Both the position numbers and the translations under genes were made by a program. 22,858 bases of DNA from JAWWBN01 sp033720955 (lineage in GTDB: Bacteria > Acidobacteriota > Thermoanaerobaculia > Multivoradales > JAHEKO01), in contig JAWWBN010000039.1 of NCBI GenBank assembly GCA_033720955.1, positions 1 through 22,858 on the forward strand, written 5' to 3'. A model generated the notes under the pieces. The model did no database searches. It had not been told where the DNA came from and saw nothing but the letters and a program-made list of their open reading frames with translations. Below, piece after piece: positions 1-9,316 of this stretch (position 1 is the stretch's first letter; the number at the start of each line of letters is the position of its first letter).

Positions 1-222
1 GGGCAGGTAGGCCAGACTCGGGTAGAGCGCGAACGACGGTCGCAGGCTCCCCGTGGTGAGGATGCTCTTGACGTTGTCCATCGCATGGCGCTCGTCCCAC
101 TCGCGGCGAGAGTTGGGCTCCGCCCAGGCCGCCCAGGCGCAGGCCAGGGCGCTGACCAGCACCACGGCGCCCAGCAGCAGGGCGACCGCCCGGCGGGAGA
201 GGGTCTCGTGCGCGGGCGCCAT
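1..222 (-). CDS. Membrane glycosyltransferase-like protein, PMT/GT-C type (N-terminal fragment)
   Basis: This reading frame is open from an ATG at 222 (reverse strand) to the window edge, giving the first 74 residues of a longer protein. What is visible is a short basic N-terminus, one hydrophobic helix at about residues 12-34, and then a polar stretch with an acidic pair (EWDERH, about 41-46). After that comes the pattern NVKSILTTGSLRPSFALYPS (50-69). A first membrane helix, an acidic loop and a glycine/proline-containing segment ending in YPxL is typical of GT-C enzymes of the dolichyl-phosphate-mannose mannosyltransferase/ArnT group. These transfer sugars from polyprenyl-phosphate donors at the periplasmic face. 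The family call rests on this short stretch only, and the C-terminal catalytic and membrane regions lie outside the window. The gene is divergent from the universal stress protein gene, with 129 bases between the two starts. Confidence 0.55.
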   Translation of the reverse strand, partial: MAPAHETLSRRAVALLLGAVVLVSALACAWAAWAEPNSRREWDERHAMDNVKSILTTGSLRPSFALYPSLAYLP

Positions 223-322
223 GACGAAGAGGCAGTTTACTCAAGCCGGCTACCCCGACCGGCGGCCCGGGACGGGCCCCTCCCCGCCCCCCGGCGTGGT
301 GCGTCCGGCCGCTGGCCAGGTC

Positions 323-328
323 TATACT
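323..328 (+). promoter_or_regulatory. Possible -10 element of the universal stress protein gene
   Basis: TATACT lies in an otherwise GC-rich divergent intergenic region, 23 bases before the ATG at 352. It would give a leader of about 17 bases that still contains the GAGCGAGGAGG ribosome binding site (335-345). No good -35 box is visible 16-18 bases upstream, so an activator or another sigma factor may be needed. The call rests on composition and position alone. Confidence 0.35.
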
Positions 329-351
329 GGGATCGAGCGAGGAGGCCCGGA

Positions 352-1260
352 ATGAAGGCAGCACGAGGCAGAATCCGCAGGATCCTGGTGGCCACCGACT
401 TCTCCGAGACCGCCGACAGCGGTCTCGAATGGGCGCTGGAGATGGCCCGTGTCCACGGCGCCGAGCTGTTGCTGGTGCACGGCCTCATGCTGCCCAACCA
501 GGCCACCGACTTCCTGCCGTCGCCCCCCGACTACTCGGAAGAGATCCGCGCCGCGGCGCGCGGCCGGCTGGAGCGCGCCGCCGACAGCGCTCGAGAGCGC
601 GGCGTCGTGGTCAGCGCCGAGCTTCGGCTGGGGATTCCCTCCGAGACGGTCCTCGAGGCCGCCGAGGAGAGCCAGGCCGACCTCGTCGTCATCGGCACGC
701 GGGGCCTGACCGGCATCCAGCACCTGCTGCTGGGGAGCACCGCCGAGCGGGTCGTCCAGCGCTCGGTCTGCCCGGTGCTCACCGTCCACCCCGGTGACGT
801 GGACCGCCATCGCCCGGTGCGCAAGATCGTCCTGCCCACCGACTTCTCGGCCGCGTCGGACCACGCCGTCGAGACGACCCTCGAGCTGCTGCGCCCCCGG
901 CTGGACGACGCCGAGCTGGTGCTGCTGCACGTCTACCACCTGCCCTTCGAGTACACCGCCTACGGCACCGTCCCCACCGCTCTCGACTACTTCAAGGACG
1001 TGGAGGGCTCGGCGCAGGAGCGTCTGGAGGAGCTGGCCGAGCCGCTGCGCGGGCGGGGCCTCACCGTCCACACCTCGGCGCGCGAGGGATACCCGCCCGA
1101 GGTCATCGTCGAGGCGGCGGAGGAGCTCGAGGCCGACCTGCTGGCGCTGGGAACCCACGGCCGCTCCGGTCTCGCCCACCTGCTGCTGGGCAGCACGGCC
1201 GAGAGGGTGGTCCAGCGGGCCCCCTGCCCGGTGCTGACCGTGCGGCGGCCGCGCGACTGA
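352..1260 (+). CDS. Tandem-domain universal stress protein
   Basis: This 302-residue cytoplasmic protein has two UspA domains in tandem (about residues 8-147 and 157-300). Each begins with a hydrophobic strand and an Asp (ILVATDFSE near 11-19; IVLPTDFSA in the second). Each also carries the complete ATP-binding motif G-x2-G-x9-G-S/T: GTRGLTGIQHLLLGST from residue 115 and GTHGRSGLAHLLLGST from residue 267. Both halves are therefore probably of the ATP-binding Usp class. Tandem Usp proteins act in survival of stress, starvation or hypoxia; the partner here is unknown. The start at 352 is chosen because GGAGG (340-344) sits 7 bases upstream and the Usp fold begins right after. An earlier in-frame start at 85 would add a low-complexity Arg/Gly/Pro tail running into the divergent gene and is unlikely. 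The gene appears monocistronic. Confidence 0.93.
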   Translation: MKAARGRIRRILVATDFSETADSGLEWALEMARVHGAELLLVHGLMLPNQATDFLPSPPDYSEEIRAAARGRLERAADSARERGVVVSAELRLGIPSETVLEAAEESQADLVVIGTRGLTGIQHLLLGSTAERVVQRSVCPVLTVHPGDVDRHRPVRKIVLPTDFSAASDHAVETTLELLRPRLDDAELVLLHVYHLPFEYTAYGTVPTALDYFKDVEGSAQERLEELAEPLRGRGLTVHTSAREGYPPEVIVEAAEELEADLLALGTHGRSGLAHLLLGSTAERVVQRAPCPVLTVRRPRD

Positions 1261-1309
1261 GGTCCCGGCCGCGACGCCGCCGGACCACCTCCCGGACCGG
1301 ACCGCGTCC

Positions 1310-1318
1310 TGCTAAACT
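1310..1318 (+). promoter_or_regulatory. Extended -10 promoter for tRNA-Ser
   Basis: TGCTAAACT contains a TGn extension plus the -10 hexamer TAAACT (1313-1318) and lies about 20 bases before the first base of the mature tRNA. No clear -35 hexamer is visible at 17 bases. An extended -10 can compensate for that. The same TGC extension occurs in the promoter of the pspA operon. Confidence 0.45.
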
Positions 1319-1338
1319 CCCGCCTCGGCCCCGACCGC

Positions 1339-1430
1339 GGAGAGGTGCTGGAGTGGTCGAACAGGGCTGCTTGCTAAGCAGTTGACCGGGGCAACCTGGT
1401 CCGAGGGTTCGAATCCCTCCCTCTCCGCCA
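1339..1430 (+). tRNA. tRNA-Ser (anticodon GCT, reads AGC/AGU)
   Basis: This is a 92-base type II tRNA with the 3' CCA encoded. The acceptor stem pairs GGAGAGG (1339-1345) with CCTCTCC (1420-1426), followed by discriminator G (1427) and CCA (1428-1430). The anticodon loop TTGCTAA holds GCT at 1373-1375, flanked by CTGC/GCAG. A long variable arm (about 1382-1402), diagnostic of serine and leucine tRNAs, precedes the T arm with GGTTCGAATCC. The gene lies between the stress protein and transketolase genes on the same strand. Confidence 0.97.
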
Positions 1431-1544
1431 CCCCCTGCGATCCGTCGCGCGAGGAGACCCGCCCAGCTGCGCTAAGCTCGCCGCGACCCAGGCTCTCCGC
1501 CGCACCCCAAACCCCGGCACCGCCGGCCTCCCCAGGGCGACCGC

Positions 1545-3554
1545 ATGACGCAGACCACCACCGACGTCGACACCCTCGCCATCAACACCATCCGCTTCCT
1601 CGCCGTCGACATGGTCGAGAGGGCGAAGTCCGGCCACCCCGGGGCGCCCATGGGACAGGCGGCGCTCGGGTATCTGCTCTTCACCCGGCATCTGCGCCAC
1701 GACCCGACCGACCCCGGGTGGCCCGACCGCGACCGCTTCGTGCTCTCCTGCGGCCACGCCTCGGCCCTGCTCTACACCCTGCTCCACCTCTCCGGCTACG
1801 ACCTGCCCATGGAGGAGCTCCAGCGCTTCCGCCAGCTCGGATCGCGCACCGCGGGCCACCCCGAGTCGCACCTCACCCCCGGCGTGGAGACCACCACCGG
1901 GCCCTTGGGCCAGGGCCTGGGCAACGCGGTGGGCATGGCGATCGCCCAGCGGATGGCCGCGGCGACCTTCAACGTAGACGACTATCCCGTGGTGGACCAC
2001 CGGATCTGGGCCCTGGCCAGCGACGGCGACCTGATGGAGGGGGTGGCCTCCGAGGCCTGCTCGCTGGCCGGCCACCACCGCCTGGGCCGGCTGAACGTCT
2101 TCTACGACGACAACAGGATCTCGATCGACGGCCCCACCTCGCTGACCTTCACCGAAGACGTGGGCCGGCGCTTCGAGGCCTACGGCTGGCAGGTGCTGCG
2201 GGTGGCCGACGGCAACGACCTCGCGGCCCTCGACGAGGCGACCCGGATGGCGGCGGCCGAGGAGGGGCGGCCCACCCTGGTGGTGGTGCGCACCCACATC
2301 GGCTACGGCAGCCCCGGCAAGCAGGACACCGCGGCCGCCCACGGGGCGCCTCTCGGCCCGGAGGAGGTCGCGGCGACCCGCCGCGCCCTGGGCTGGCCGG
2401 AGGAGGCGTTCCACGTGCCGGAGGAGACCCGTGAGGTCTTCGCCGCCGCCCGCCAGCGGGGACGGCGCACCCACACCGAGTGGCGGGAGCTGTTCGAGCG
2501 CTACGCCGCGGAGCACCCCGGTCCCGCGGCCGACTTCCGCGCCCGGCTCGAGGGGCGGCTGCCGGACGGCTGGGAGGCGGGGCTCCCCCGCTTCAGCCCC
2601 GACGACGGACCGCTCGCCACCCGCAAGGCCTCCGGCGCGGTGATCGCCGGCATCGCTCCGCGGCTGCCCTGGCTGGCCGGGGGCTCGGCCGACCTGGCCG
2701 GCTCCAACAACACCTACCAGAAGGGGGCGGGCGACTTCTCGCCCGGCAACCCGGGCGCGCCCAACATCCACTTCGGGGTCCGCGAGCACGCCATGGGGGC
2801 CGTCCTCAACGGGATGGCCCTGACCCGGATGCAGATCCCCTACGGCGGCACCTTTCTCATCTTCTCGGACTACATGCGGCCGTCCGTCCGGCTGGCGGCG
2901 CTGATGGGCCTTCCGGTGCTCTACATCTTCACCCACGACTCGATCTTCCTGGGCGAGGACGGACCCACCCACCAGCCGGTGAGCCAGCTCATGGGGCTGC
3001 GGGCGATCCCCAACCTGACGGTGATCCGTCCCGGCGACGCCAACGAGACCGTGGAGGGGTGGAGGCTGGCGCTGGCGAACCGAACCGGCCCGACCGCGCT
3101 GGTGCTGACCCGCCAGAAGCTGCCCATCCTCGCCGAGACGGCGGCGCGCGCCGCGACGGGAGTGCCGCGCGGCGGCTACGTGCTGGCCGACGCCGAAGGG
3201 GGTGAGCCGGAGGCCCTGCTGATCGCGACCGGCTCCGAGGTGCCGCTGGCGCTGGCGGCGCGCGAGAAGCTGGCCGGGGAGGGAGTCCCGGTGCGGGTGG
3301 TGAGCCTGCCCTGCTGGGAGGTCTTCGGCGCCCAGAACCGCGAGTACCGCGACTCGGTGCTGCCTCCCGGAGTGCGAAAGCGGCTCGCCGTCGAGGCCGG
3401 CAGCCCCCTGGGCTGGGAGCGCTGGGTGGGGGACGCGGGCGACGTGCTCGGCGTGGAGCGGTTCGGCGCCTCGGCGCCCTACCAGGACCTGGCGACCGAG
3501 TACGGCTTCACCGTGGACAACGTCGTGCGGCGGCTCCGGGCCCTGCTCGGGTGA
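1545..3554 (+). CDS. tkt: Transketolase
   Basis: This thiamine-diphosphate enzyme moves two-carbon ketol units between sugar phosphates in the non-oxidative pentose phosphate pathway and the Calvin cycle. At 669 residues it has the usual full length. Visible landmarks are SGHPGAPMG with the substrate-binding His31 and SCGHAS with His71. The ThDP/Mg site is ASDGDLMEG (about 157-165) followed by YDDNRISIDG. GSADLAGSNNT (about 378) marks the start of the pyrimidine-binding domain. FGVREHAMG carries the catalytic Glu near 414 that activates the cofactor. The first residue of the usual GDG triplet is Ser, a common variation. A C-terminal transketolase domain follows from about 530. The start at 1545 has only a weak upstream AGGG; TAAGCT at 1473-1478 could be a -10 box. 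The next gene (gltX) is 115 bases downstream. Confidence 0.97.
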   Translation: MTQTTTDVDTLAINTIRFLAVDMVERAKSGHPGAPMGQAALGYLLFTRHLRHDPTDPGWPDRDRFVLSCGHASALLYTLLHLSGYDLPMEELQRFRQLGSRTAGHPESHLTPGVETTTGPLGQGLGNAVGMAIAQRMAAATFNVDDYPVVDHRIWALASDGDLMEGVASEACSLAGHHRLGRLNVFYDDNRISIDGPTSLTFTEDVGRRFEAYGWQVLRVADGNDLAALDEATRMAAAEEGRPTLVVVRTHIGYGSPGKQDTAAAHGAPLGPEEVAATRRALGWPEEAFHVPEETREVFAAARQRGRRTHTEWRELFERYAAEHPGPAADFRARLEGRLPDGWEAGLPRFSPDDGPLATRKASGAVIAGIAPRLPWLAGGSADLAGSNNTYQKGAGDFSPGNPGAPNIHFGVREHAMGAVLNGMALTRMQIPYGGTFLIFSDYMRPSVRLAALMGLPVLYIFTHDSIFLGEDGPTHQPVSQLMGLRAIPNLTVIRPGDANETVEGWRLALANRTGPTALVLTRQKLPILAETAARAATGVPRGGYVLADAEGGEPEALLIATGSEVPLALAAREKLAGEGVPVRVVSLPCWEVFGAQNREYRDSVLPPGVRKRLAVEAGSPLGWERWVGDAGDVLGVERFGASAPYQDLATEYGFTVDNVVRRLRALLG

Positions 3555-3571
3555 GGGTCGCGCCCGGGGCG

Positions 3572-3600
3572 GCCCGCCGCCACCCGAGCTACCGGCGGGC
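3572..3600 (+). terminator. Hairpin after transketolase (weak terminator candidate)
   Basis: GCCCGCCG (3572-3579) and CGGCGGGC (3593-3600) form an 8-bp perfect stem with a 13-base loop, 17 bases after the tkt stop codon. No T-tract follows. It may therefore stabilise the mRNA 3' end or assist Rho-dependent ending rather than act as a classical intrinsic terminator. Confidence 0.3.
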
Positions 3601-3655
3601 TCCGCTCACAGACTCGCCCGAGCTTCCGGACCGGGATCGGGCCGCCGCGATCCGG

Positions 3656-3661
3656 TAACCT
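3656..3661 (+). promoter_or_regulatory. Possible -10 element placing transcription start at the gltX ATG
   Basis: TAACCT is followed by exactly 8 bases and then the gltX ATG at 3670, which has no Shine-Dalgarno sequence. A -10 box at this distance would start the transcript at or beside the ATG, giving a leaderless mRNA. No -35 box is evident. A similar arrangement precedes yceH in this window. Confidence 0.3.
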
Positions 3662-3669
3662 CCCCGCGC

Positions 3670-5247
3670 ATGCCCGGACCGATCCGCACCCGCTTCGCGC
3701 CCTCCCCCACCGGCTACCTGCACATCGGCGGTGTCCGCACCGCGCTGTTCAACTGGCTCTTCGCCCGCGGCCGCGGCGGCGCCTTCGTCCTTCGGATCGA
3801 CGACACCGACGTCGAGCGCAACCTGGAGGAGGCGCTGCAGCCGATCGTGGACGGGCTGCGCTGGCTGGGGGTCGATTGGGACGAGGGACCCGGCGCCGGC
3901 GGCGACCACGGACCCTACTTCCAGTCGCAGCGGGCCGACAGCCACCGCGCTGCCGCCGCCCGCCTGGTGGAGCGGGGCCACGCCTACTGGGACTACGCCA
4001 CGCCGGAGGAGCTGGCCGCCGAGCGCGAGACGGCCCGGACCCAGGGGCGGCGCTTCCTCTACAGCCGCCGCTTCCGCGCCGAGACCCCCGCCGACCGGGA
4101 GCGCTTCGAGGCCGAGGGCCGCAGCGGAGTGGTTCGGCTGCTCATGCCACGGGAGGGCACCTGTCGCTTCACCGACGCGGTGCGCGGCGAGGTGGAGGTC
4201 GAGTGGGCGGCCGAGCAGGACCACGTCATCCAGCGCGGCGACGGCTCCTGTCTCTACCACCTGGCGAGCGCCGTGGACGACCACCAGATGGCGATCAGCC
4301 ACGTGATCCGCGCCGAGGAGCACCTGTCGAACACGCCGCGCCAGATCTTCATCATGGAGAGCCTGGGCTACGAGCTGCCGGTCTTCGCCCACCTGCCCTT
4401 CGTCGCCGAGCCGGGAAGCTCCAAGAAGCTCTCCAAGCGCAAGCTCGCCAGGTATCTCCAGCACGACGATTTCAGGGCCCTGGCCGAGCGGGGCGAGTCG
4501 ATCGCCCGGACGGCGGGGATCGAGGTGGACGACACCTTCAACCCGGTGATCGTGGACTTCTACCGCAAGGTGGGCTTCCTGCCGGAGGCTCTGGTCAACT
4601 ATCTGGCGCTCCTGGGATGGTCCCTGGACGACAAGACCGAGGACTTCACCCCGGACGAGCTCGTCCAGAGCTTCTCGCTCGAGCGGGTGAACCGGGCCCC
4701 GGCGTCGCTCGACCCGCAGAAGCTCCTGGTCTTCCAGGGGCGGCACATGGCGGCCCGGCCGGTCGAGGAGCGGGTCGAGCTGACCCTGCCCTTCCTCCGC
4801 CTGGCCGAGCTCGTCGCCGAGCCCCCCTCCGAGGCCGAGGTCGACCGGTTGCGGCGGGTGGTGGAGGCGGCGGGCGACCGCATCGTGGTGGCGGGCGACA
4901 TCCTGGACTACGCCGACTTCTTCCTGCCCGACCACGAGCTGCCCTACGACGAGAAGGCGTTCGAGAAGCGGCTCGTGAAGCCGGAGGAGGCCGGGGATCT
5001 TCTGCGCCGCTTCCGCATCGAGCTGGGGGAGGTCGAGGCCTTCGACGCGGTCGCCCTCGAGCGCGGGATGCGGGCCTTCACCGAGGCGCGCGGCATCAAG
5101 CTGGGGCAGATCATCCACGCGGTGCGGGTCGCCGTCACCGGCAAGGCGGTCGGCTTCGGCATGTTCGAGACCCTGGAGATCCTGGGGCGGGAGAGCTGCC
5201 TGGCGCGGATCGATCGGGCCCTGGCCGAGCTCGAAGCGCGGCGCTGA
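3670..5247 (+). CDS. gltX: Glutamyl-tRNA synthetase
   Basis: This class I aminoacyl-tRNA synthetase charges tRNA-Glu. At 525 residues it is somewhat longer than the usual ~470. The N-terminus RTRFAPSPTGYLHIGG (6-21) is the HIGH signature in its common GluRS form, followed by LRIDDTDVERN. The KMSKS equivalent is KKLSKRK near residue 252. After it, a stretch of about 30 residues (ARYLQHDDFRALAERGESIA and following) separates KLSKR from FLPEALVNYLALLGWS; in E. coli GluRS these two segments are only about a dozen residues apart. The C-terminal anticodon-binding region is otherwise complete. The ATG at 3670 lacks a ribosome binding site, but the conserved fold starts immediately after it, so the start is firm. 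With glnS next door on the same strand (89 bases), this GluRS is probably discriminating, because tRNA-Gln has its own enzyme. That last point is inference. Confidence 0.95.
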   Translation: MPGPIRTRFAPSPTGYLHIGGVRTALFNWLFARGRGGAFVLRIDDTDVERNLEEALQPIVDGLRWLGVDWDEGPGAGGDHGPYFQSQRADSHRAAAARLVERGHAYWDYATPEELAAERETARTQGRRFLYSRRFRAETPADRERFEAEGRSGVVRLLMPREGTCRFTDAVRGEVEVEWAAEQDHVIQRGDGSCLYHLASAVDDHQMAISHVIRAEEHLSNTPRQIFIMESLGYELPVFAHLPFVAEPGSSKKLSKRKLARYLQHDDFRALAERGESIARTAGIEVDDTFNPVIVDFYRKVGFLPEALVNYLALLGWSLDDKTEDFTPDELVQSFSLERVNRAPASLDPQKLLVFQGRHMAARPVEERVELTLPFLRLAELVAEPPSEAEVDRLRRVVEAAGDRIVVAGDILDYADFFLPDHELPYDEKAFEKRLVKPEEAGDLLRRFRIELGEVEAFDAVALERGMRAFTEARGIKLGQIIHAVRVAVTGKAVGFGMFETLEILGRESCLARIDRALAELEARR

Positions 5248-5336
5248 GCCGCGACCGACCCCTCTCCGCCTCCCGGTGACAGAATAGCCCCTCGCCCCGG
5301 CACCGCCGGCCCCACCGCCCGAGGAGGCCCCGCCCC

Positions 5337-7022
<1,686 letters not shown>

Positions 7023-7043
7023 GCGGCCGGCGCGCCGGGCCGC
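7023..7043 (+). terminator. GC hairpin directly after glnS
   Basis: GCGGCC (7023-7028) pairs with GGCCGC (7038-7043), and the loop contains the palindrome GGCGCGCC. The hairpin starts one base after the stop codon. There is no T-run, so it could end transcription weakly or protect the 3' end of the message. Confidence 0.3.
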
Positions 7044-7323
7044 TCGGAGGAGGGCTCGAGATCGCTCCGCGTCAGGCGAGAGGGCGGGGCCGCCCTCTCG
7101 CCGACCTCTCTATCAGCTCACTGCGATCGTCGGACGTCGAGCCTGCCGAGAGCGCAACCGGACGCGCATCGGCGTGGGCCGGACGACCCTGGATGGACAC
7201 GATCTGCGAGCCCTGCCGAGCATCCGGGCACCCAAGTTGCAGCGAAAGAAGAGGGCATAGCCCCGAGGAATTCGGGGTCGCAGCCACAGGTTGCAACCGG
7301 TGGCGCGGAAGACGGGAACGGAG
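7044..7323 (+). promoter_or_regulatory. Structured leader upstream of the TonB-family gene
   Basis: About 300 bases lie between glnS and the next gene with no convincing coding frame. The last 75 bases hold several pairings. GGGC (7253-7256) can pair with GCCC (7260-7263), or CCCCGA (7261-7266) can pair with TCGGGG (7272-7277); these exclude each other. GCCAC (7283-7287) pairs with GTGGC (7300-7304) and encloses the perfect palindrome GGTTGCAACC (7289-7298). This may be a regulatory 5' leader or an operator. I could not match it to any riboswitch consensus I know. No clear -35/-10 pair was found in this stretch. Confidence 0.35.
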
Positions 7324-8064
7324 ATGTTCGAGAACAACCAGAGCATGCGGCGCTACACGGAGAGCTCCTCGCGGGTCATCTCCGTGAACCTGGGCCACGT
7401 CCCCCAGCTCGACGACGATGGGCTGGACTCGAAGCGGCTGAAGCGGATCGCCGTCCTCGGCGCCATCCTCTTCCACGCCGTCCTCTTCGTGGTCAGCGTG
7501 CCGGCCAGCGAGCTCGAGCCGCAGCGCATCGGCACCGAGAAGCAGGTCTACGTCGTCAAGCAGGTGCGGTTCCAGCCGCCCCCGCCGGCGCCGGCGCAGC
7601 AGAAGCCGAAGCCCAAGGAGAAGAAGCGGATCATCCCCATCCCCGACCCGACCCCGGAGGAGCCGGAGCCCATCCGCACCCCCGACGTCGAGGCGCCGGA
7701 GGTGGACCTCGCTTCCGACGAGGTCTTCTTCGGCATCCCCGAGGCACCGCCGGGCACCGGCATCGTGGGCGGCCCGCCCCAGCGGCTGGGCGGCAACATC
7801 GTGCCCCCGGTGAAGCTCTACTACCCGCAGCCGCGCTACACCGAGGAGGGTCGGCTCTCCCGCATCCAGGGGGTGGTGATCCTCGAGGCGATCATCGACG
7901 CCAACGGCGACGTCCACGACGTGAAGGTCCTGAAAGGGCTCCCCATGGGTCTCTCGGAGTCCGCCATAGAGACCGCCAGCCAGTGGAAGTTCGAGCCCGC
8001 GACGCTCGAAGGCCGGCCCGTGCCGGTCTTTCTGAACCTCACGATCCGCTTCTCGCTGCAGTAG
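7324..8064 (+). CDS. TonB-family energy transducer
   Basis: This 246-residue inner-membrane protein is expected to couple proton-motive force (via ExbB/ExbD, not in this window) to outer-membrane receptors or other envelope tasks. It has a cytoplasmic N-terminus of about 40 residues, one transmembrane helix at 41-60 with a histidine (His51) in the position typical of TonB helices, and a proline/lysine-rich periplasmic spacer (about 80-130). A C-terminal TonB domain (about 160-246) carries YPQPRYTEEGRLSRIQGVV, a DANGDV turn and the ending SQWKFEPATLEGRPVPVFLN. The cytoplasmic tail is longer than in E. coli TonB. ATG 7324 is preferred over an in-frame TTG at 7291, because the TTG lies inside a hairpin and would add only 11 non-conserved residues. 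The ribosome binding site is weak (GGAAG/GGGAA). No receptor gene is adjacent, so the partner is unknown. Confidence 0.88.
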   Translation: MFENNQSMRRYTESSSRVISVNLGHVPQLDDDGLDSKRLKRIAVLGAILFHAVLFVVSVPASELEPQRIGTEKQVYVVKQVRFQPPPPAPAQQKPKPKEKKRIIPIPDPTPEEPEPIRTPDVEAPEVDLASDEVFFGIPEAPPGTGIVGGPPQRLGGNIVPPVKLYYPQPRYTEEGRLSRIQGVVILEAIIDANGDVHDVKVLKGLPMGLSESAIETASQWKFEPATLEGRPVPVFLNLTIRFSLQ

Positions 8065-8072
8065 CGGGATCT

Positions 8073-8144
8073 GGTGACGGGATCCTCGTCTCGACTCGGA
8101 AACACCACCGGGTGCCCAGGAGGGGGAACGAGTATCCTGTCACC
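8073..8144. repeat. Long imperfect inverted repeat between the tonB-like and lpxR-like genes
   Basis: GGTGACGGGATCCTCGT (8073-8089) and ACGAGTATCCTGTCACC (8128-8144) are inverted copies matching at 15 of 17 positions. As RNA one mismatch becomes a G-U pair, so only one C-U mismatch interrupts the stem. The loop is 38 bases. The right arm contains TATCCT (8133-8138), a possible -10 box for the downstream gene. The repeat may be a strong 3' hairpin for the upstream mRNA, an attenuator, or a dimeric operator. Confidence 0.6.
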
Positions 8145-8199
8145 AAATGAGTAACGGAGGGGCGCCTCGAGCGCCCGTCGAGAGGGGAGGGGGCTCCCT

Positions 8200-9294
8200 T
8201 TGAATCTCGATCCGCCGCGCTGCACGCTCTGGACCGCCGTCGCCGCGTGGTCCGCCGTCTCATTGCTCGCCGCCGTCCGCCTGGCAGCCCAGCCGGACGA
8301 GCCGCTCCTCGGGGCGGGGGCCGAGCCGGCCGCGCCCGCCCGCACCGCCACCCACCGCCTGACCTTCGAGAACGACGCCCTCATCGGCACCGACCGCGGG
8401 TACACCAACGGTCTCCAGTACTCGCGCATGCGGCCCCGCTTCGAGGGCCTGCCGAGCTGGGCACGACCCTTCCTGGGCCGCTTCACCCTCTGCTCCGACG
8501 CAGCTCCGCCCGCCGAGCTGCCGCCGGTGGACGCGGAGGAGGGGCCCGACCGGGGCTGCTACCGGGTCAACTCCGGCTTTCTGCTCGGCCAGCTCATATA
8601 CACCCCCGAGGACCTGACCCGGAGGGACCTGATCGCCGACGATCGCCCCTACGCCGGCTGGCTCTACGGCGGGGTCGTCACCGAGCTGATCCACTCCTCG
8701 CGGCGGCGGATGCACCGGTTCGAGGCGCAGATCGGGGTGCTCGGTCCCGAGTCGCAGGCCGACGAAGCGCAGATCCTCGTCCACGAGGCGTTCGGCTTCA
8801 CCCGGCCCCAGGGCTGGGCGAACCAGGTCGACACCCGGCTCGGCGCCGAGATCGAGTACGACTGGACCTACAACCTCCTGAAGCTGGACCGGCACGAGCG
8901 GCGTCTCTTCGACGTCCACCTCGGTCTCGGCGCCACGGCTGGCAACGTCTTCGCCAACGCCCGCGCCAGCCTGCTGGGGAGGATCGGGCTCAACCTCTCC
9001 GACGTCTTCCCCGAGACCATCGAGCCCGTGGCCCTGACCCTGGACGACGTCGAGGCGTACCTGTTTGCCCGCGTGGTGGCCAAGGGCGTCCTGATCAACG
9101 AGACGATCGAGGGCAGCCCGCGCCACCTCCTCGAGATCGAGGAGCTCGTGAACGACCTGGTGGCCGGCTTCGTCCTCCGGCTGGGGGGCTACAGCCTGGC
9201 CTACAGCGCCGTCACCCGCAGCGACGAGTACCGGCCCGGAGGCCGCCAGCATCGGTACGGCTCTCTGAGCTTCTCCTGGCATCGGAGCTTCTGA
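8200..9294 (+). CDS. LpxR-family outer-membrane lipid A deacylase homologue (DUF2219)
   Basis: This 364-residue protein has a signal peptide (about 1-30, with Ala-rich end LAAVRLAAQ) and a C-terminal Phe (SFSWHRSF), as expected for an outer-membrane beta-barrel. Family landmarks are the FENDALIGTDRGYTNG block (about 57-71), containing the Asn58-Asp59 pair, the DDRPYAGWLYGG block, and VHEAFGFTRPQGWANQ with His195. In Salmonella LpxR the Asn-Asp pair and a His of these blocks belong to the active site, which removes the 3'-acyloxyacyl chain of lipid A. All are present here, so activity is plausible, but the substrate is unproven. TTG at 8200 is taken as start because GAGAGGGGAGGGGG (8180-8193) is a strong ribosome binding site 6-7 bases before it and no suitable ATG exists before the signal sequence. 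The subtilase gene begins 22 bases after the stop. Confidence 0.87.
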   Translation: MNLDPPRCTLWTAVAAWSAVSLLAAVRLAAQPDEPLLGAGAEPAAPARTATHRLTFENDALIGTDRGYTNGLQYSRMRPRFEGLPSWARPFLGRFTLCSDAAPPAELPPVDAEEGPDRGCYRVNSGFLLGQLIYTPEDLTRRDLIADDRPYAGWLYGGVVTELIHSSRRRMHRFEAQIGVLGPESQADEAQILVHEAFGFTRPQGWANQVDTRLGAEIEYDWTYNLLKLDRHERRLFDVHLGLGATAGNVFANARASLLGRIGLNLSDVFPETIEPVALTLDDVEAYLFARVVAKGVLINETIEGSPRHLLEIEELVNDLVAGFVLRLGGYSLAYSAVTRSDEYRPGGRQHRYGSLSFSWHRSF

Positions 9295-9316
9295 GGGCCC
9301 GCTCGCCCGACCGGCC

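Noticed and set aside
7230..7323. Cyclic-di-GMP (GEMM) or cobalamin riboswitch
   Set aside because: Some fragments (GCCACAGG, GCGAAAG) recall parts of these consensus sequences, but the required order of conserved blocks and stems is missing.
7193..7387. Cys/Arg-rich forward frame in the glnS-tonB gap
   Set aside because: It runs into the TonB-family gene in another frame, has no ribosome binding site, and crosses the hairpins of the leader.
8147..8203. Tiny forward ORF of 18 codons (ATG at 8147) ending on the start of the lpxR-like gene
   Set aside because: The peptide has no recognisable feature, and no ribosome binding site precedes it. A leader-peptide role cannot be excluded but is unsupported.
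9277..9293. Possible sigma-54 promoter TGGCAT-N6-TTCTG before the subtilase gene
   Set aside because: It lies inside the end of the lpxR-like gene, the second half departs from TTGCA, and the GC dinucleotide is not at the required spacing.
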